A stretch of 64,000 nucleotides of DNA from an uncultured Bariatricus sp. (GCA_934307065.1 CAKRCD010000003.1:68991-132990); one strand, 5' to 3'. Numbered from the stretch's first letter, positions 1 through 9,614 are shown. Numbers and translations: made by a program. The notes: a model not told the origin generated them from the letters alone.

Positions 1-1136
1 GTATCAAATATATTATATATTTCTTCATTTTTCAGAAGTCCGTCGGCATGGATTCCTGCTCTGGTTACATTGAAATTCTTACCTACAAACGGAGTTCTTG
101 GCGGAATCTGATAACCGATTTCTTTCTCATAATATTCCGCAATCTCGGTAATCACTTTGGTATCCATTCCATCTAAGGTTCCGCGAAGCTGTGCATATTC
201 AAATACCATTGCTTCCAATGGTGTATTTCCGGTCCGTTCTCCAATTCCAAACAGAGAACAGTTTACACCACATGCTCCATACAACCATGACGTGGTTGAA
301 TTATTGACTGCTTTATAGAAATCATTATGTCCATGAAATTCAATCAATTCACTCGGTACACCTGCATGAACACGAATACCGTAAATAATTCCCGGAATAG
401 ACCTTGGAATCACAGCACCTGGATAGTTAACCCCATATCCCATCGTATCGCAAACCCGGATTTTAATCGGAATCTTATATTCCTCCATCAACTTCATCAG
501 TTCCAAACAGAACGGAATAACGAAACCATAAATATCCGAACGGGTAATATCTTCCAAATGACATCTTGGACGGACTCCCGTTTCCAGACATTCACGAACT
601 ACAGACAAATAGTGTTCCAGGGCCTCTCGTCTTGTCATTTTTAATTTGTAAAAAATATGATAATCTGAACAGCTTACTAAAATACCTGTCTCTTTCATAC
701 CAATTTCTTTTACAAATTCAAAATCCTTCTTGTTGGCACGAATCCAACTTGTAACTTCCGGGAACTCATATCCGAGTTCCATACACTTATATGCCGCGTC
801 CCTGTCTTTTTTACTATATAAGAAAAATTCACTCTGTCTGATTTTTCCTTTTGGGCCACCGAGCCGGTGTAAATATTCGTATAAAGTTACTATCTGCTCG
901 GTTGTATACGGAGCTCTTGACTGTTGTCCATCCCGAAAAGTCGTATCCGTGATCCATATTTCATCTGGCATATGGTGCGGAACAATTCTATCGTTAAACG
1001 CAATTTTCGGAATCTCATCATATTGAAACAAATTTCGGAAAACATTCGGTGACGCTACGTCTACCAATGGATACATATGTTCTTCCAGTTGTAATAAATT
1101 AGTCTGCTCATTTAAATATACTTTTCTTGTTTCCAT
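1..1136 (-). CDS. LeuA/homocitrate/Re-citrate synthase family protein (3' end outside window)
   Basis: The reading frame opens with ATG at 1136 and stays open to the window edge, giving about 378 residues without a stop. It is an HMGL-like TIM-barrel acyl-CoA:2-oxoacid condensing enzyme. Residues 62-74 carry the family metal and substrate motif (ITDTTFRDGQQSR), and an HGHND motif near residue 275 supplies the two metal-binding histidines. The N-terminal extension before the barrel and the overall sequence resemble clostridial proteins annotated as 2-isopropylmalate or homocitrate synthase; some members of this group are Re-citrate synthases that make citrate for glutamate synthesis in anaerobes lacking the usual enzyme. 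Which substrate is used cannot be decided here. The neighbour beyond position 1 (aconitase or isocitrate dehydrogenase would favour Re-citrate synthase) is not visible. Transcription starts from a strong palindrome-covered promoter just upstream. Confidence 0.85.
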   Translation of the reverse strand, partial: METRKVYLNEQTNLLQLEEHMYPLVDVASPNVFRNLFQYDEIPKIAFNDRIVPHHMPDEIWITDTTFRDGQQSRAPYTTEQIVTLYEYLHRLGGPKGKIRQSEFFLYSKKDRDAAYKCMELGYEFPEVTSWIRANKKDFEFVKEIGMKETGILVSCSDYHIFYKLKMTRREALEHYLSVVRECLETGVRPRCHLEDITRSDIYGFVIPFCLELMKLMEEYKIPIKIRVCDTMGYGVNYPGAVIPRSIPGIIYGIRVHAGVPSELIEFHGHNDFYKAVNNSTTSWLYGACGVNCSLFGIGERTGNTPLEAMVFEYAQLRGTLDGMDTKVITEIAEYYEKEIGYQIPPRTPFVGKNFNVTRAGIHADGLLKNEEIYNIFD

Positions 1137-1162
1137 CTGTATTTCACCCCAAGCGGTATTTT

Positions 1163-1197
1163 TGTATAATTGTATACAATTATACATTATATGTCAA
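1163..1197 (-). promoter_or_regulatory. Strong promoter with overlapping 24-bp perfect palindrome
   Basis: On the minus strand TTGACA (1192-1197) is followed after 17 bp by TACAAT (1169-1174). A perfect 24-bp palindrome spans 1163-1186 (core ATTGTATACAAT), covering the -10 box and part of the spacer. A repressor bound here would block transcription of the synthase gene that starts at 1136. The core resembles GntR-type operators, but the regulator is not identified. Confidence 0.8.
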
Positions 1198-1224
1198 GAG
1201 TGATTTTTTCAGAAATTCAATTAT

Positions 1225-1677
1225 TTACATCCTGCGCTCATATTTCATCAGCATCCGCAGATAATTCATCAAATCTACAAGTCTTAGTTCAACACTGGTC
1301 GCTTTTTCTGTATAATCCATGCTCTGTGCCACTGCTTCCAGAAATGCTTCTGTTACATCCGCTTTCCTCTTTTGTAAAAACTGCAATCTTTCTTCGTTCG
1401 TTTCCAAATCCAGATAATCCATCAGCATGCTTTTCTTTTCTTCTGCTTCTTCCAGTTCAAACCGGTTTTCCTGCAATGCCTCTGGGTATTTCACTTTATC
1501 TGTTTTCTCCATAAACATATCAAGTGGTCTGGCAAAAATGCCGCCTTCCCCATAGAGTGCCTGATAGATGACCAGCTTTTCCTCTGTCTCGGTATGGGTT
1601 GCTACGGTAATTACCTGATAGCGGTTTCCTTTGAAATGTCTGTAAATTTGTCCTTCTTTTGGTATGTTTCTTGACAT
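1225..1677 (-). CDS. DUF1653 domain protein
   Basis: A 150-residue protein. The N-terminal 70 residues (IYRHFKGNRYQVI onward, with a central VIYQALYG stretch) match the small beta-rich DUF1653 fold; the rest is a charged, helical tail without recognised motifs. The start is placed at the ATG at 1677 because GGAGGAA lies directly before it; an in-frame ATG at 1689 overlaps that ribosome binding site and is unlikely. No membrane segment or signal peptide is visible. Function is unknown. It follows ilvA on the same strand, separated by a hairpin whose T-run ends only a few bases before the ribosome binding site, so expression probably depends on read-through from the ilvA side. Confidence 0.8.
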   Translation of the reverse strand: MSRNIPKEGQIYRHFKGNRYQVITVATHTETEEKLVIYQALYGEGGIFARPLDMFMEKTDKVKYPEALQENRFELEEAEEKKSMLMDYLDLETNEERLQFLQKRKADVTEAFLEAVAQSMDYTEKATSVELRLVDLMNYLRMLMKYERRM

Positions 1678-1691
1678 GATTTCCTCCATCT

Positions 1692-1729
1692 AAAAAGTGG
1701 CTCTTTCTGTAAAATCGAAAGAACCACCC
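1692..1729 (-). terminator. Intrinsic terminator after ilvA
   Basis: Reading the minus strand, GGTGGTTCTTTC pairs with GAAAGAGCCAC around a short loop (one G-U-type mismatch) and is followed by TTTTT. It lies 11 bp after the ilvA stop and directly before the ribosome binding site of the DUF1653 gene. Confidence 0.75.
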
Positions 1730-1739
1730 TTTGTGTTTT

Positions 1740-2954
1740 CTATAATTTTGCATCTACAACCTGTGGGTCAAATCCATTCTTACGAAGTTCTTCAATAATC
1801 TGGTGCTTATGCTCTGTTCCGAATGCTTCCATTGTCACACGAAGTTCCACTGCCAGATTACGATTGACGCTGACAAACTGATTATGCTCTAATTTTATAA
1901 CATTTCCCTTCTGCTCTGCAATTACCTTTGTGATTTCTGCGAGCTGTCCCGGTCTGTCTGGTAATAAAACAGAAATAGTAAATACTCGGTCACGCAGAAT
2001 CAAACCATTCTGAATAACAGATGACATAGTGATGACATCCATATTTCCGCCACTAATAACGCAGACGACTCTCTTGCCCTTTAAGAAATCCAGTTTCTGC
2101 GCAGCCGCAACCGAAAGAAGACCTGAGTTCTCTGCCACCATCTTATGGTTCTCTACCATATCTAAGAAAGTAGTTACAATTTCATCATCTTCTACGGTTA
2201 CAACCTGATCCACATTTTTCTGAACATATGGGAAAATCTGTTCTCCTACCGTTTTCACTGCAGTACCATCAGCAATAGTATTGGCACTTGGAAGTGTTAC
2301 CACATGACCTGCTTCCAGTGCCGCAGTCATACTTGCTGCACCTGCCGGTTCTACACCGATTATTTTAATATTTGGATTCAACATTTTCGCAAAGGTAGCA
2401 ATTCCGGTAATCAATCCGCCTCCACCGATCGGTGCAAGAATATAATCTACTGTAGGTAAATCCTGGATAATTTCCATGGCAATCGTTCCCTGTCCGGTAG
2501 CTACATCAAAATCATCAAATGGATGGACAAAGGTGTATCCATGTTTTTCTGACAGTTCATAGGCCTTTGCGCAAGCTTCATCGTAAACCTGTCCATAAAG
2601 AACCACTTCCGCGCCATAGCTCTTTGTACGGTTTACTTTAATAAGAGGAGTCGATTCCGGCATAACAATGGTTGCCTTACATCCATAAGCTTTTGCTGCA
2701 TAAGCAACACCCTGTGCATGATTTCCGGCAGATGCCGCAATTAATCCTTTGGCACGTTCTTCTTCCGAAAGTGTACTAATCTTATAATAAGCCCCCCTTA
2801 ATTTGTAAGCACCCGTATGCTGCATATTTTCCGGCTTTAAATATACCTTTGCACCAGTCTGGGAACTGAAATATTCGCTGTAAATTAAATTGGTTGGCTT
2901 GGTTACGCGTTTTACGATTTCACTCGCTTCTTCAAATTTGTCCAATGTAAACAT
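1740..2954 (-). CDS. ilvA: Threonine ammonia-lyase (threonine dehydratase) with ACT domain
   Basis: Pyridoxal-phosphate enzyme of about 404 residues that deaminates threonine to 2-oxobutyrate, feeding isoleucine synthesis or catabolism. The PLP lysine is in the AYKLRGAYYK motif (K51 with the chosen start), followed by the SAGNHAQGVA and GGGGL phosphate-binding signatures. Residues from about 325 form a C-terminal ACT domain (SVLLPDRPGQLAEI), which suggests allosteric control. The start is taken at 2954, two bases after the ftsY stop, with AGGAGG provided by the end of ftsY; an in-frame upstream ATG at 2990 lies inside ftsY and is unlikely. The gene is therefore translationally close-coupled to ftsY. 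A single ACT domain and this length fit the TdcB/IlvA short forms; the biosynthetic versus catabolic role is not certain. Confidence 0.93.
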   Translation of the reverse strand: MFTLDKFEEASEIVKRVTKPTNLIYSEYFSSQTGAKVYLKPENMQHTGAYKLRGAYYKISTLSEEERAKGLIAASAGNHAQGVAYAAKAYGCKATIVMPESTPLIKVNRTKSYGAEVVLYGQVYDEACAKAYELSEKHGYTFVHPFDDFDVATGQGTIAMEIIQDLPTVDYILAPIGGGGLITGIATFAKMLNPNIKIIGVEPAGAASMTAALEAGHVVTLPSANTIADGTAVKTVGEQIFPYVQKNVDQVVTVEDDEIVTTFLDMVENHKMVAENSGLLSVAAAQKLDFLKGKRVVCVISGGNMDVITMSSVIQNGLILRDRVFTISVLLPDRPGQLAEITKVIAEQKGNVIKLEHNQFVSVNRNLAVELRVTMEAFGTEHKHQIIEELRKNGFDPQVVDAKL

Positions 2955-2958
2955 CTCT

Positions 2959-3897
2959 TTATTCTTCCTCCTCTGTTGTAAATAATGCATTTACAAACTG
3001 TTCTGAATCAAACTTTTGTAAATCATCAATGGATTCTCCCACTCCGATATATTTTACAGGAATTCCCAGTTCCGCTTGAATTGCAACGGCAATACCTCCT
3101 TTGGCCGTTCCATCCATCTTTGTGAGAATAATGCCTGTAATATCCGCTACTTCGCTGAACTCCTTTGCCTGGGCAAGGGCATTCTGTCCGGTAGTTCCAT
3201 CCAGTACTACCAGTGTTTCCCGGTATGCTTCTGGAAATTCCCGTTCAATTACACGGTTGATTTTCTTTAGTTCTTCCATCAGATTCTTCTTATTATGCAG
3301 TCTTCCTGCGGTATCGCACAAAAGGACATCTGCCTTACGTGCCTTTGCTGCTGCGATTGCATCATAGACAATGGCCGCCGGGTCTGCCCCTTCCTGACCG
3401 CCAATCAAATCCGCATTTGCGCGATTTGCCCATTCTCGTAACTGCTCTCCTGCCGCTGCACGGAAGGTATCTGCTGCTGCAAGTACTACCTTTTTATTCT
3501 GATCGCGTAATTTTCCGGCCAGTTTTCCTATGGTTGTGGTCTTTCCTACACCATTTACCCCAATTACAAGGACAGCCGATGTCCGTTCTTCAAATTCATA
3601 CGCAGTCTTACCTACATCCATCTGTTCTTTAATACTTTCAATAAGCAGTTCCTTACATGCAATAGGTTCCTTGATATGCTGTTCTTTCACTTTGCGTTTC
3701 AGGTCATCCAAAATCGCATAAGTCGCCTTCACGCCCAAGTCTCCCATAATCAGAACCTCTTCCAGTTCTTCATAGAAATCATCATCTATCTGGGAAAAGC
3801 CGTGAAAAATACTGTCAATACCGGATACAATATTATTTCTGGTCTTACTAAGACCGGATACAAGCCGTTTAAAAAATCCTACTTTTTCCTCTGCCAT
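2959..3897 (-). CDS. ftsY: Signal recognition particle receptor FtsY
   Basis: A 312-residue SRP-type GTPase that docks SRP-ribosome complexes at the membrane. The N-terminal helical domain (about 1-95) begins with a short amphipathic, basic stretch (VGFFKRLVSGLSKTR) rather than the long acidic A domain of E. coli. The NG domain shows the P-loop GVNGVGKTTT near residue 115, the DTAGR motif, and TKMDGTAKGG near residue 260. It lies 18 bp after smc and two bases before ilvA, within the conserved rnc-smc-ftsY cluster. Confidence 0.96.
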   Translation of the reverse strand: MAEEKVGFFKRLVSGLSKTRNNIVSGIDSIFHGFSQIDDDFYEELEEVLIMGDLGVKATYAILDDLKRKVKEQHIKEPIACKELLIESIKEQMDVGKTAYEFEERTSAVLVIGVNGVGKTTTIGKLAGKLRDQNKKVVLAAADTFRAAAGEQLREWANRANADLIGGQEGADPAAIVYDAIAAAKARKADVLLCDTAGRLHNKKNLMEELKKINRVIEREFPEAYRETLVVLDGTTGQNALAQAKEFSEVADITGIILTKMDGTAKGGIAVAIQAELGIPVKYIGVGESIDDLQKFDSEQFVNALFTTEEEE

Positions 3898-3915
3898 CCT
3901 CTTTTTCTCCTTACT

Positions 3916-6900
3916 CTACTTGTCCAGTTCATTTTCTATCAAATCTACGGAAACTAGTGTGGAAATTCCCTTTTCCTGCATAGTAATACCGTACAATCTG
4001 TCAGCCGCAGTCATGGTTCCTCTACGATGTGTAATGACAATGAACTGTGTATTTTCTGTCAGTTTATGTAAATACTGCGCATAGCGCGTTACATTGGAAT
4101 CGTCCAGCGCCGCTTCAATTTCGTCCAACAGACAGAATGGAGACGGCTTTAAGTTCTGAATAGCGAACAGAAGTGCTATCGCAGTCAAGGCTTTTTCTCC
4201 ACCGGATAACTGCATCATATTCTGTAGTTTCTTTCCGGGCGGTTGTGCAATGATTCGTATGCCTGCTTCCAACACATCCTCGTCTTCCAACAGTTCCAGT
4301 GTTCCCTTTCCACCACCAAACAATTCTTTGAACACATGGTTAAATTCTTCTGCAATTCTTGCAAACTGCTCAGTAAACTGTTTCCGCATTGCCTCGTCCA
4401 GTTCTGCAATGATTTTCTGTAAAGTCTGTTCTGCCTCTATCAAATCATCATGCTGGGTTTTTAGGAACTGATAACGTTCCGCCAGATTCTTGAAATCCTC
4501 AATAGCATTGACATTGACCGGACCTAAGGCTTTGATTTCGGATTTGATTTCCTGAATCCGTTTCTTCATAGCCACCAAATCTGTCAGATTTTCATCCCGA
4601 AGTTCCAGTGCACGATTGTAGGTCAGCTCATATTCTTCCCACATATAGTTAATCTGTTTTTCAGAAGCTTCTTCGTACCCTTCCATTCTGCTGTTCAGGC
4701 GGAAGATTTCTTTGTCCAAATCAGCCATATGCTTCGATATTTCTTCTCGTTTCTCTAAGAATGCTTTGTTCTTCTGATTTAAATTCTCTTTCTTTTCCTG
4801 CGCACGTTTAATTTCACCGTGAATCTCTTCGAACAGTTCTTTGGATTCTTCAATTGCTTTTCTGGTGCCTGCAATCTCCTGTTCTTTTTCCTGAATTTCT
4901 CCGTTTGCCTCTTCTTTATTTTCATTTAAGGCATCCAGTTCTTCTTTGAACTTTTCTGCTTCTTCCTGAATACGTCCCAGATTTTCCTGTACAAACGCAC
5001 TTTTCTGTTCCAAAGCAGCAAAGGCCATACGGAGTTCTTCATTTCTGCGGAGTTCCTTGCCCTCTGCTTCTCTTTCTTCTTCCAGTTTCTTCTGGTATTT
5101 ATCCTGCTGCTGGGAAAGTTCCTGTTCCAGTTTCTCACTGGCCTGCAGTTCTACCTGGATAGATTCCAGATTTTCTTCGATTTCATGAATCTGATTATCC
5201 AGTGTGCCACGCTCTTTGTGGATATCATCGGTCAGAGTCCTCGCATATTTCTGCTTGGATGCAGCCTGCTCCAGATTCATCTTCGCTGTATTCTGTGCAA
5301 CATATTCCTGCTGAAGCGTCTGCTTCAGAGCATCTACTTTCTCATATAAGTCGGTTCGTTCCTGTTTGGACTTTTCCACAACTTTCTGAAGTTCCAACCC
5401 TTCTTCTCTTAATCTTGCTACTGTTTTTTCCAGTTCCTCGATTTCTCTCCGGCGGCTTAACAGACTGCTGGTATTCTTAAATGCACCACCACTCATGGCT
5501 CCGCCCGGATTTAACAGGTCGCCCTCTAAGGTTACCATACGGAGGGACTGATGGTATTTTCTCGCCAGTTGGATTCCGGTATCAATGGTATCTACCACCA
5601 ACGTCCTGCCAAGAAGATTCTCTGCAAGCTGCTCGTATGCTTTATCCACATGAACCAACGTGTTGGCTGTTCCAATCACACCCTTTTCTTTCAATACATC
5701 GGTTCTTGCCATTCCCTGGCCGGAACGCATCGCAGTAAGTGGTAGGAAAGTTGCCCGTCCAAACCGGTTTTTCTTCAAGTAACCAATCATTTTCTTGGCA
5801 ACTTCTTCATTCGTTGTAACAATATTCTGAATGCTTCCGCCAAGTGCAGTTTCAATGGCAGTTTCATACTGTTTGTCTACCTTGATAATATCTGCTACAA
5901 CACCCAGAATTCCCGGTTCTTCTGTTTTCTTCTCCATAACCTTGCGTATACTGTTCCCATAACCCTCGTAGCGCTCTGTCATGTTTTTCAGTGATTCCAG
6001 CCGGGAATTTTCTCTGTGATAAGTGGTCTGGCATGTACGAAGCTGTTCATTTTCTTTGGCAATCTGACTTTGAAGCTGTGTGATATGTGCCTCGTAGGAT
6101 TTATTCTCTTCTACCATTTCCACGATTTTTTCGGAAATACGCTTCAATTCTTCCTCATACTTCTTATACAGGCTGCTCTGTTCCTGTGCATCACGCTCTG
6201 CTTCCATTAATCGCTTATAAAGCTGAGAGCGCTGCACCTTCATCTGTTCCATCATGGTGTCAAAATGCTGAATCTTGGTCTTGGTAGAAACCCGGTTATT
6301 CAGCACTGCCATCACTTCACTCTGACTCTTTTCCAAATCGGAGTAAGTGCTTGCGATTCTGGACTGAATGAAATCCAGAGTCTCTTTGGCTTCCCGCTGC
6401 TTTGCCATCTCTGTGTGAAGTTTTTCTTCAATAGAAGCCTGCTCCTTCTGCAGTGTCTCCTTCTGTTTCTTACGTTCCTCCAGTTCCATATAAATAGTCT
6501 GTGAACGTTTGCTGTAATGCTCATCATTCATTCTGGCACTGTGAATCTGCTCATTTAACAGTTCGATTCTGCTTTCAAGCTGCTGTTTTAACAGGGTCGT
6601 TTTATTTAACTGTCCCTTAGCTTCTTCCATTTCCGCTTCAATGACATCAACCTGTTCTTCAATCCGCTCATATTCTTTCTTCATATCGGCATGCTTCTGC
6701 TCTGCTTCTTCGTATTCGCCCTGTGTCAGTTCCAGCTTTTTCTGCACATCTTCCATCTGTTCTTTTAAACGGATACTCTCCAGTAGGAACATATTGATAT
6801 CATATTTCTTTAATTCTTCTTTTTTCTTTAAATATTCTTTTGCCTTTTCAGACTGCCGTTCCAGAGGTCCAAACTGCTTCTCCAATTCTCCTAAAATGTC

Positions 6901-7476
6901 ATTGACACGCACCAGATTCTGCTGTTCTTCTTCCAGTTTTTTCACGGACATGTTTTTTCGTCTTTTAAACTTAACAATACCTGCCGCTTCATCGAAAAGT
7001 TCTCTACGTTCTTCCGGTTTACCATTTAAGATTTTGTCAATCTGACCCTGCCCAATAATGGAATAGCCTTCTTTCCCAATTCCGGTGTCATAGAACATCT
7101 CATTGATATCCTTTAGCCTACATGCACTTCCATTAATCAGATATTCGCTTTCCCCCGAACGATACAATTTACGGGTAACCTTTACTTCTTCAAATTCTAC
7201 CGGCAACTTATGGTCAGAATTATCAAGGGTAATGGCAACTGACGCATAACTGAGGGGTTTACGGTTCTCCGTTCCCGAGAAAATAACATCCTGCATATTT
7301 CCTCCACGGAGTTGTTTGGCCCTCTGCTCACCTAGCACCCATCGCACCGCATCGGCTACGTTACTTTTTCCACTTCCGTTCGGTCCAACGATTCCTGTAA
7401 TTCCGTTATGAAATTCAAATACAATCTTATTAGCAAATGATTTGAATCCTTGTACTTCAATGCTCTTTAAATACAT
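3916..7476 (-). CDS. smc: Chromosome segregation ATPase SMC
   Basis: A full-length 1186-residue SMC protein. The N-terminal head carries the Walker A motif GPNGSGKSN (about 32-40). Long coiled coils (about 165-500 and 680-1020) flank a central hinge with the glycine-rich [14 protein letters not shown] segment. The C-terminal head carries the [10 protein letters not shown] signature and the Walker [12 protein letters not shown]. The protein condenses and segregates the nucleoid, normally with ScpA and ScpB, which are not in the window. Its start overlaps the 3' end of rnc by 10 bp, indicating translational coupling. Confidence 0.97.
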   Translation of the reverse strand: MYLKSIEVQGFKSFANKIVFEFHNGITGIVGPNGSGKSNVADAVRWVLGEQRAKQLRGGNMQDVIFSGTENRKPLSYASVAITLDNSDHKLPVEFEEVKVTRKLYRSGESEYLINGSACRLKDINEMFYDTGIGKEGYSIIGQGQIDKILNGKPEERRELFDEAAGIVKFKRRKNMSVKKLEEEQQNLVRVNDILGELEKQFGPLERQSEKAKEYLKKKEELKKYDINMFLLESIRLKEQMEDVQKKLELTQGEYEEAEQKHADMKKEYERIEEQVDVIEAEMEEAKGQLNKTTLLKQQLESRIELLNEQIHSARMNDEHYSKRSQTIYMELEERKKQKETLQKEQASIEEKLHTEMAKQREAKETLDFIQSRIASTYSDLEKSQSEVMAVLNNRVSTKTKIQHFDTMMEQMKVQRSQLYKRLMEAERDAQEQSSLYKKYEEELKRISEKIVEMVEENKSYEAHITQLQSQIAKENEQLRTCQTTYHRENSRLESLKNMTERYEGYGNSIRKVMEKKTEEPGILGVVADIIKVDKQYETAIETALGGSIQNIVTTNEEVAKKMIGYLKKNRFGRATFLPLTAMRSGQGMARTDVLKEKGVIGTANTLVHVDKAYEQLAENLLGRTLVVDTIDTGIQLARKYHQSLRMVTLEGDLLNPGGAMSGGAFKNTSSLLSRRREIEELEKTVARLREEGLELQKVVEKSKQERTDLYEKVDALKQTLQQEYVAQNTAKMNLEQAASKQKYARTLTDDIHKERGTLDNQIHEIEENLESIQVELQASEKLEQELSQQQDKYQKKLEEEREAEGKELRRNEELRMAFAALEQKSAFVQENLGRIQEEAEKFKEELDALNENKEEANGEIQEKEQEIAGTRKAIEESKELFEEIHGEIKRAQEKKENLNQKNKAFLEKREEISKHMADLDKEIFRLNSRMEGYEEASEKQINYMWEEYELTYNRALELRDENLTDLVAMKKRIQEIKSEIKALGPVNVNAIEDFKNLAERYQFLKTQHDDLIEAEQTLQKIIAELDEAMRKQFTEQFARIAEEFNHVFKELFGGGKGTLELLEDEDVLEAGIRIIAQPPGKKLQNMMQLSGGEKALTAIALLFAIQNLKPSPFCLLDEIEAALDDSNVTRYAQYLHKLTENTQFIVITHRRGTMTAADRLYGITMQEKGISTLVSVDLIENELDK

Positions 7477-8165
7477 GTATCTCCACCTTTAATTTTCAAA
7501 ATTGCCTGATATGCCGCATCCTGTTCTGCAGCCTTTTTGGTTCTTCCGTTGCCTGTCCCATACTGGATATCTCCTATAAGCACACCCACTTGAAACTGCT
7601 TGTTATGATCCGGTCCTTCTTCCTTCAGCAGTTGATAATTAATTGTCTGTTCCATTTTCCCCTGCACAATCTCCTGCAGGATAGTCTTGCTATCATAAAA
7701 GAGACGTTTCCCTTCCAAATCATTTAGAATATGTTTCAAAATAAACTCTTTTGCATTAGCAAAACCACCATCTAAATAAATCGCACCAATCAGCGCTTCC
7801 ATTGCATCTGAAGTAATGGATTCCCTCTTTCTTCCACCGGTAGCATCTTCACCCTTACCAAGCAGCAGATATTCCCCCAGTTCCAGTTCGCGTGCGCAAA
7901 ACGCCAATGCTTTTTCGCACACCATACTGGCACGCTGCTTCGTCATCTGTCCCTCCGGCATTTCCGGATTTCCGAAAAATAAATATTCACTGGAAACCAG
8001 TTCCAGAACAGCATCCCCTAAGAACTCCAGCCGTTCATTGCAATCCACTTTACGAAGATGTTTCTCATTAATATAAGAACTGTGTGTCATTGCATGTCTC
8101 AAAAGATTTTTATCATGGAAATGATATCCCGTTTTTTTCTCCAAACTTTCCAAATTTCTTCCCAT
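7467..8165 (-). CDS. rnc: Ribonuclease III
   Basis: A 232-residue double-strand-specific endoribonuclease that processes rRNA and structured transcripts. The catalytic signature NERLEFLGDAVLEL lies at about residues 43-56, the second acidic site is in the DAMEALIGAIYLDGG stretch, and a double-stranded-RNA-binding domain occupies about 160-230 (ending near TKKAAEQDAAYQAI). GAGGAG sits five bases before the ATG. A strong hairpin with a T-run lies between acpP and this gene, leaving no room for a promoter, so the transcript must arrive by read-through or from inside acpP. Confidence 0.96.
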   Translation of the reverse strand: MGRNLESLEKKTGYHFHDKNLLRHAMTHSSYINEKHLRKVDCNERLEFLGDAVLELVSSEYLFFGNPEMPEGQMTKQRASMVCEKALAFCARELELGEYLLLGKGEDATGGRKRESITSDAMEALIGAIYLDGGFANAKEFILKHILNDLEGKRLFYDSKTILQEIVQGKMEQTINYQLLKEEGPDHNKQFQVGVLIGDIQYGTGNGRTKKAAEQDAAYQAILKIKGGDTCI

Positions 8166-8183
8166 ATCTTCTCCTCATAAATT

Positions 8184-8210
8184 GAAAAAGCCCAGATAAC
8201 GGGCTTTTTC
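8184..8210 (-). terminator. Hairpin with T-run between acpP and rnc
   Basis: A perfect 10-bp inverted repeat (GAAAAAGCCC / GGGCTTTTTC, 7-base loop) lies 11 bp after acpP and ends 18 bp before the rnc start codon. It should act as an intrinsic terminator or attenuator for the plsX-acpP transcript, and could also be a structured leader for rnc. Confidence 0.85.
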
Positions 8211-8220
8211 AACGCTATTC

Positions 8221-8451
8221 TTAATTTACTGCATTCTTAATCTGTTCTACTGCATCACCTACTGTAGTAATCTTTTCTGCATCTTCATTATTGATTTCAA
8301 TATCAAATGCATCTTCGATTCCCATGATAATCTGAATGACATCTAAGGAATCTGCTCCCAAATCATCTACAAATGTGGTATCCATTGTAATTTCTTCTTC
8401 CTTGCAGCCTAATACTTCAACAATAATTTCTTTTAATTTTTCAAATTCCAT
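8221..8451 (-). CDS. acpP: Acyl carrier protein
   Basis: A 76-residue acidic four-helix protein that carries acyl chains in fatty-acid synthesis. The phosphopantetheine attachment serine is S35 in the [11 protein letters not shown] motif. Length and sequence match bacterial AcpP closely. It lies between plsX (22 bp upstream) and the terminator hairpin before rnc, the usual Firmicutes arrangement. Confidence 0.97.
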   Translation of the reverse strand: MEFEKLKEIIVEVLGCKEEEITMDTTFVDDLGADSLDVIQIIMGIEDAFDIEINNEDAEKITTVGDAVEQIKNAVN

Positions 8452-8472
8452 ATCCTTATACCCTCTCTTTTC

Positions 8473-9486
8473 TTATTGCGTATTATCCGAAATACATTCT
8501 CTGATGCGCTCATTTATCCTTTGTTCTTTAAATGTTACACACTGTATAATGGAATTGCATACTTCCTTTGAAGTAGAACTTCCATGTGTTTTTACTACTA
8601 GACCATTTAGTCCTAGCAGCGGTGCTCCACCGTAAGCACTTGCATCAAAAGCTTTCAATGTGCTTTTTAGTGCCGGTTTCACGAGAAATGCGCCAATTCT
8701 ACTTCTCAGACTTGTCATCATTCCGGCATTCACTTTGCTGACAAGTACAGAAGCAACCCCTTCGTACAGTTTCAGGATTACATTTCCCACAAACGCCTCA
8801 CATACAACTACATCTGCCTGTCCATGTGGGATTTCTCTCGCTTCTATACTTCCAATAAAATTGATGTCCTGACATTCTTTCAAAAGCGGAAATGTTTCTT
8901 TTACCAGTGCATTTCCTTTTTCTTCCTCTGCCCCGATATTTACAATTGCAACTTTCGGATTTTTTACTCCCAAGACATGTTCCATATAAATAGAACCCAT
9001 CTTGGCAAATTGTACCAGATGCGAAGGTCTGGCATCTACGTTTGCCCCGCAGTCAATCAACAGGGAAAATCCCTTTTCTGTTGGAATCAGTGGCGCAAGA
9101 GGTGGTCTTTCCACGCCTTTAATCTTACCAACCAGAAGCTGACCGCCCACCAGAACAGCACCGGAACTTCCAGCTGACACAAAGGCATCTGCCTCTCCAT
9201 CCTTTACAAGCTTCATGCCCACTACAATCGAGGAATCTTTCTTCCTGCGAATCGCCATGACAGGTGGTTCTGCTGTCTCAATAATCTCTTCTGCATGAAC
9301 AACACTAATCTGTTCTTTGTTATAAGTATATCCTGCCAATTCTTTATTAATGACATCTTCTTTACCAGTTAAGATAACATGGATGTCGTCTCTTTTCTGA
9401 ATAGCTTCGATGGCACCTTTTATAATCTCATGCGGTGCATTATCTCCACCCATCGCATCCAGGACTACTTTCGTCATTTCTTTCAT
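8473..9486 (-). CDS. plsX: Phosphate acyltransferase PlsX
   Basis: A 337-residue enzyme that converts acyl-ACP to acyl-phosphate for phospholipid synthesis. The N-terminal VVLDAMGGDNAPHEI motif and the internal SAGSSGAVL and IGAEEEKGN segments are characteristic. GGGAGGT six bases before the ATG at 9486 fixes the start; the in-frame ATG at 9504 lies upstream of this site. In related bacteria plsX directly follows rpmF; here a Fic gene lies between them, and plsX has acquired or kept its own promoter. The substrate partner AcpP is encoded next. Confidence 0.95.
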   Translation of the reverse strand: MKEMTKVVLDAMGGDNAPHEIIKGAIEAIQKRDDIHVILTGKEDVINKELAGYTYNKEQISVVHAEEIIETAEPPVMAIRRKKDSSIVVGMKLVKDGEADAFVSAGSSGAVLVGGQLLVGKIKGVERPPLAPLIPTEKGFSLLIDCGANVDARPSHLVQFAKMGSIYMEHVLGVKNPKVAIVNIGAEEEKGNALVKETFPLLKECQDINFIGSIEAREIPHGQADVVVCEAFVGNVILKLYEGVASVLVSKVNAGMMTSLRSRIGAFLVKPALKSTLKAFDASAYGGAPLLGLNGLVVKTHGSSTSKEVCNSIIQCVTFKEQRINERIRECISDNTQ

Positions 9487-9515
9487 ACTGTTACCTCCCA
9501 GCATTACTAGGTTAT

Positions 9516-9544
9516 ATTTTACTTGACATCACTGTAAAAATCAA
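9516..9544 (-). promoter_or_regulatory. plsX promoter
   Basis: TTGATT (9539-9544) and TAAAAT (9516-9521) are separated by 17 bp on the minus strand, about 30 bp before the plsX start. No recognisable FapR or FabT operator was seen around it. Confidence 0.6.
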
Positions 9545-9551
9545 TAGTAAT

Positions 9552-9579
9552 AAAAAAATGAAGTTGATTTCTCCACTTC
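9552..9579 (-). terminator. Intrinsic terminator after the fic gene
   Basis: On the minus strand GAAGTGGA and TCAACTTC pair (7 of 8) around a GAAA tetraloop, followed by ATTTTTTT. It lies 36 bp after the fic stop and just upstream of the plsX promoter, closing the fic transcription unit. Confidence 0.7.
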
Positions 9580-9614
9580 TGTCAATGTTACATATATTGA
9601 GTATTTGTATTCAT

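Noticed and set aside
9487-9614. FapR or FabT operator upstream of plsX
   Set aside because: No clear dyad matching either site could be found around the plsX promoter.
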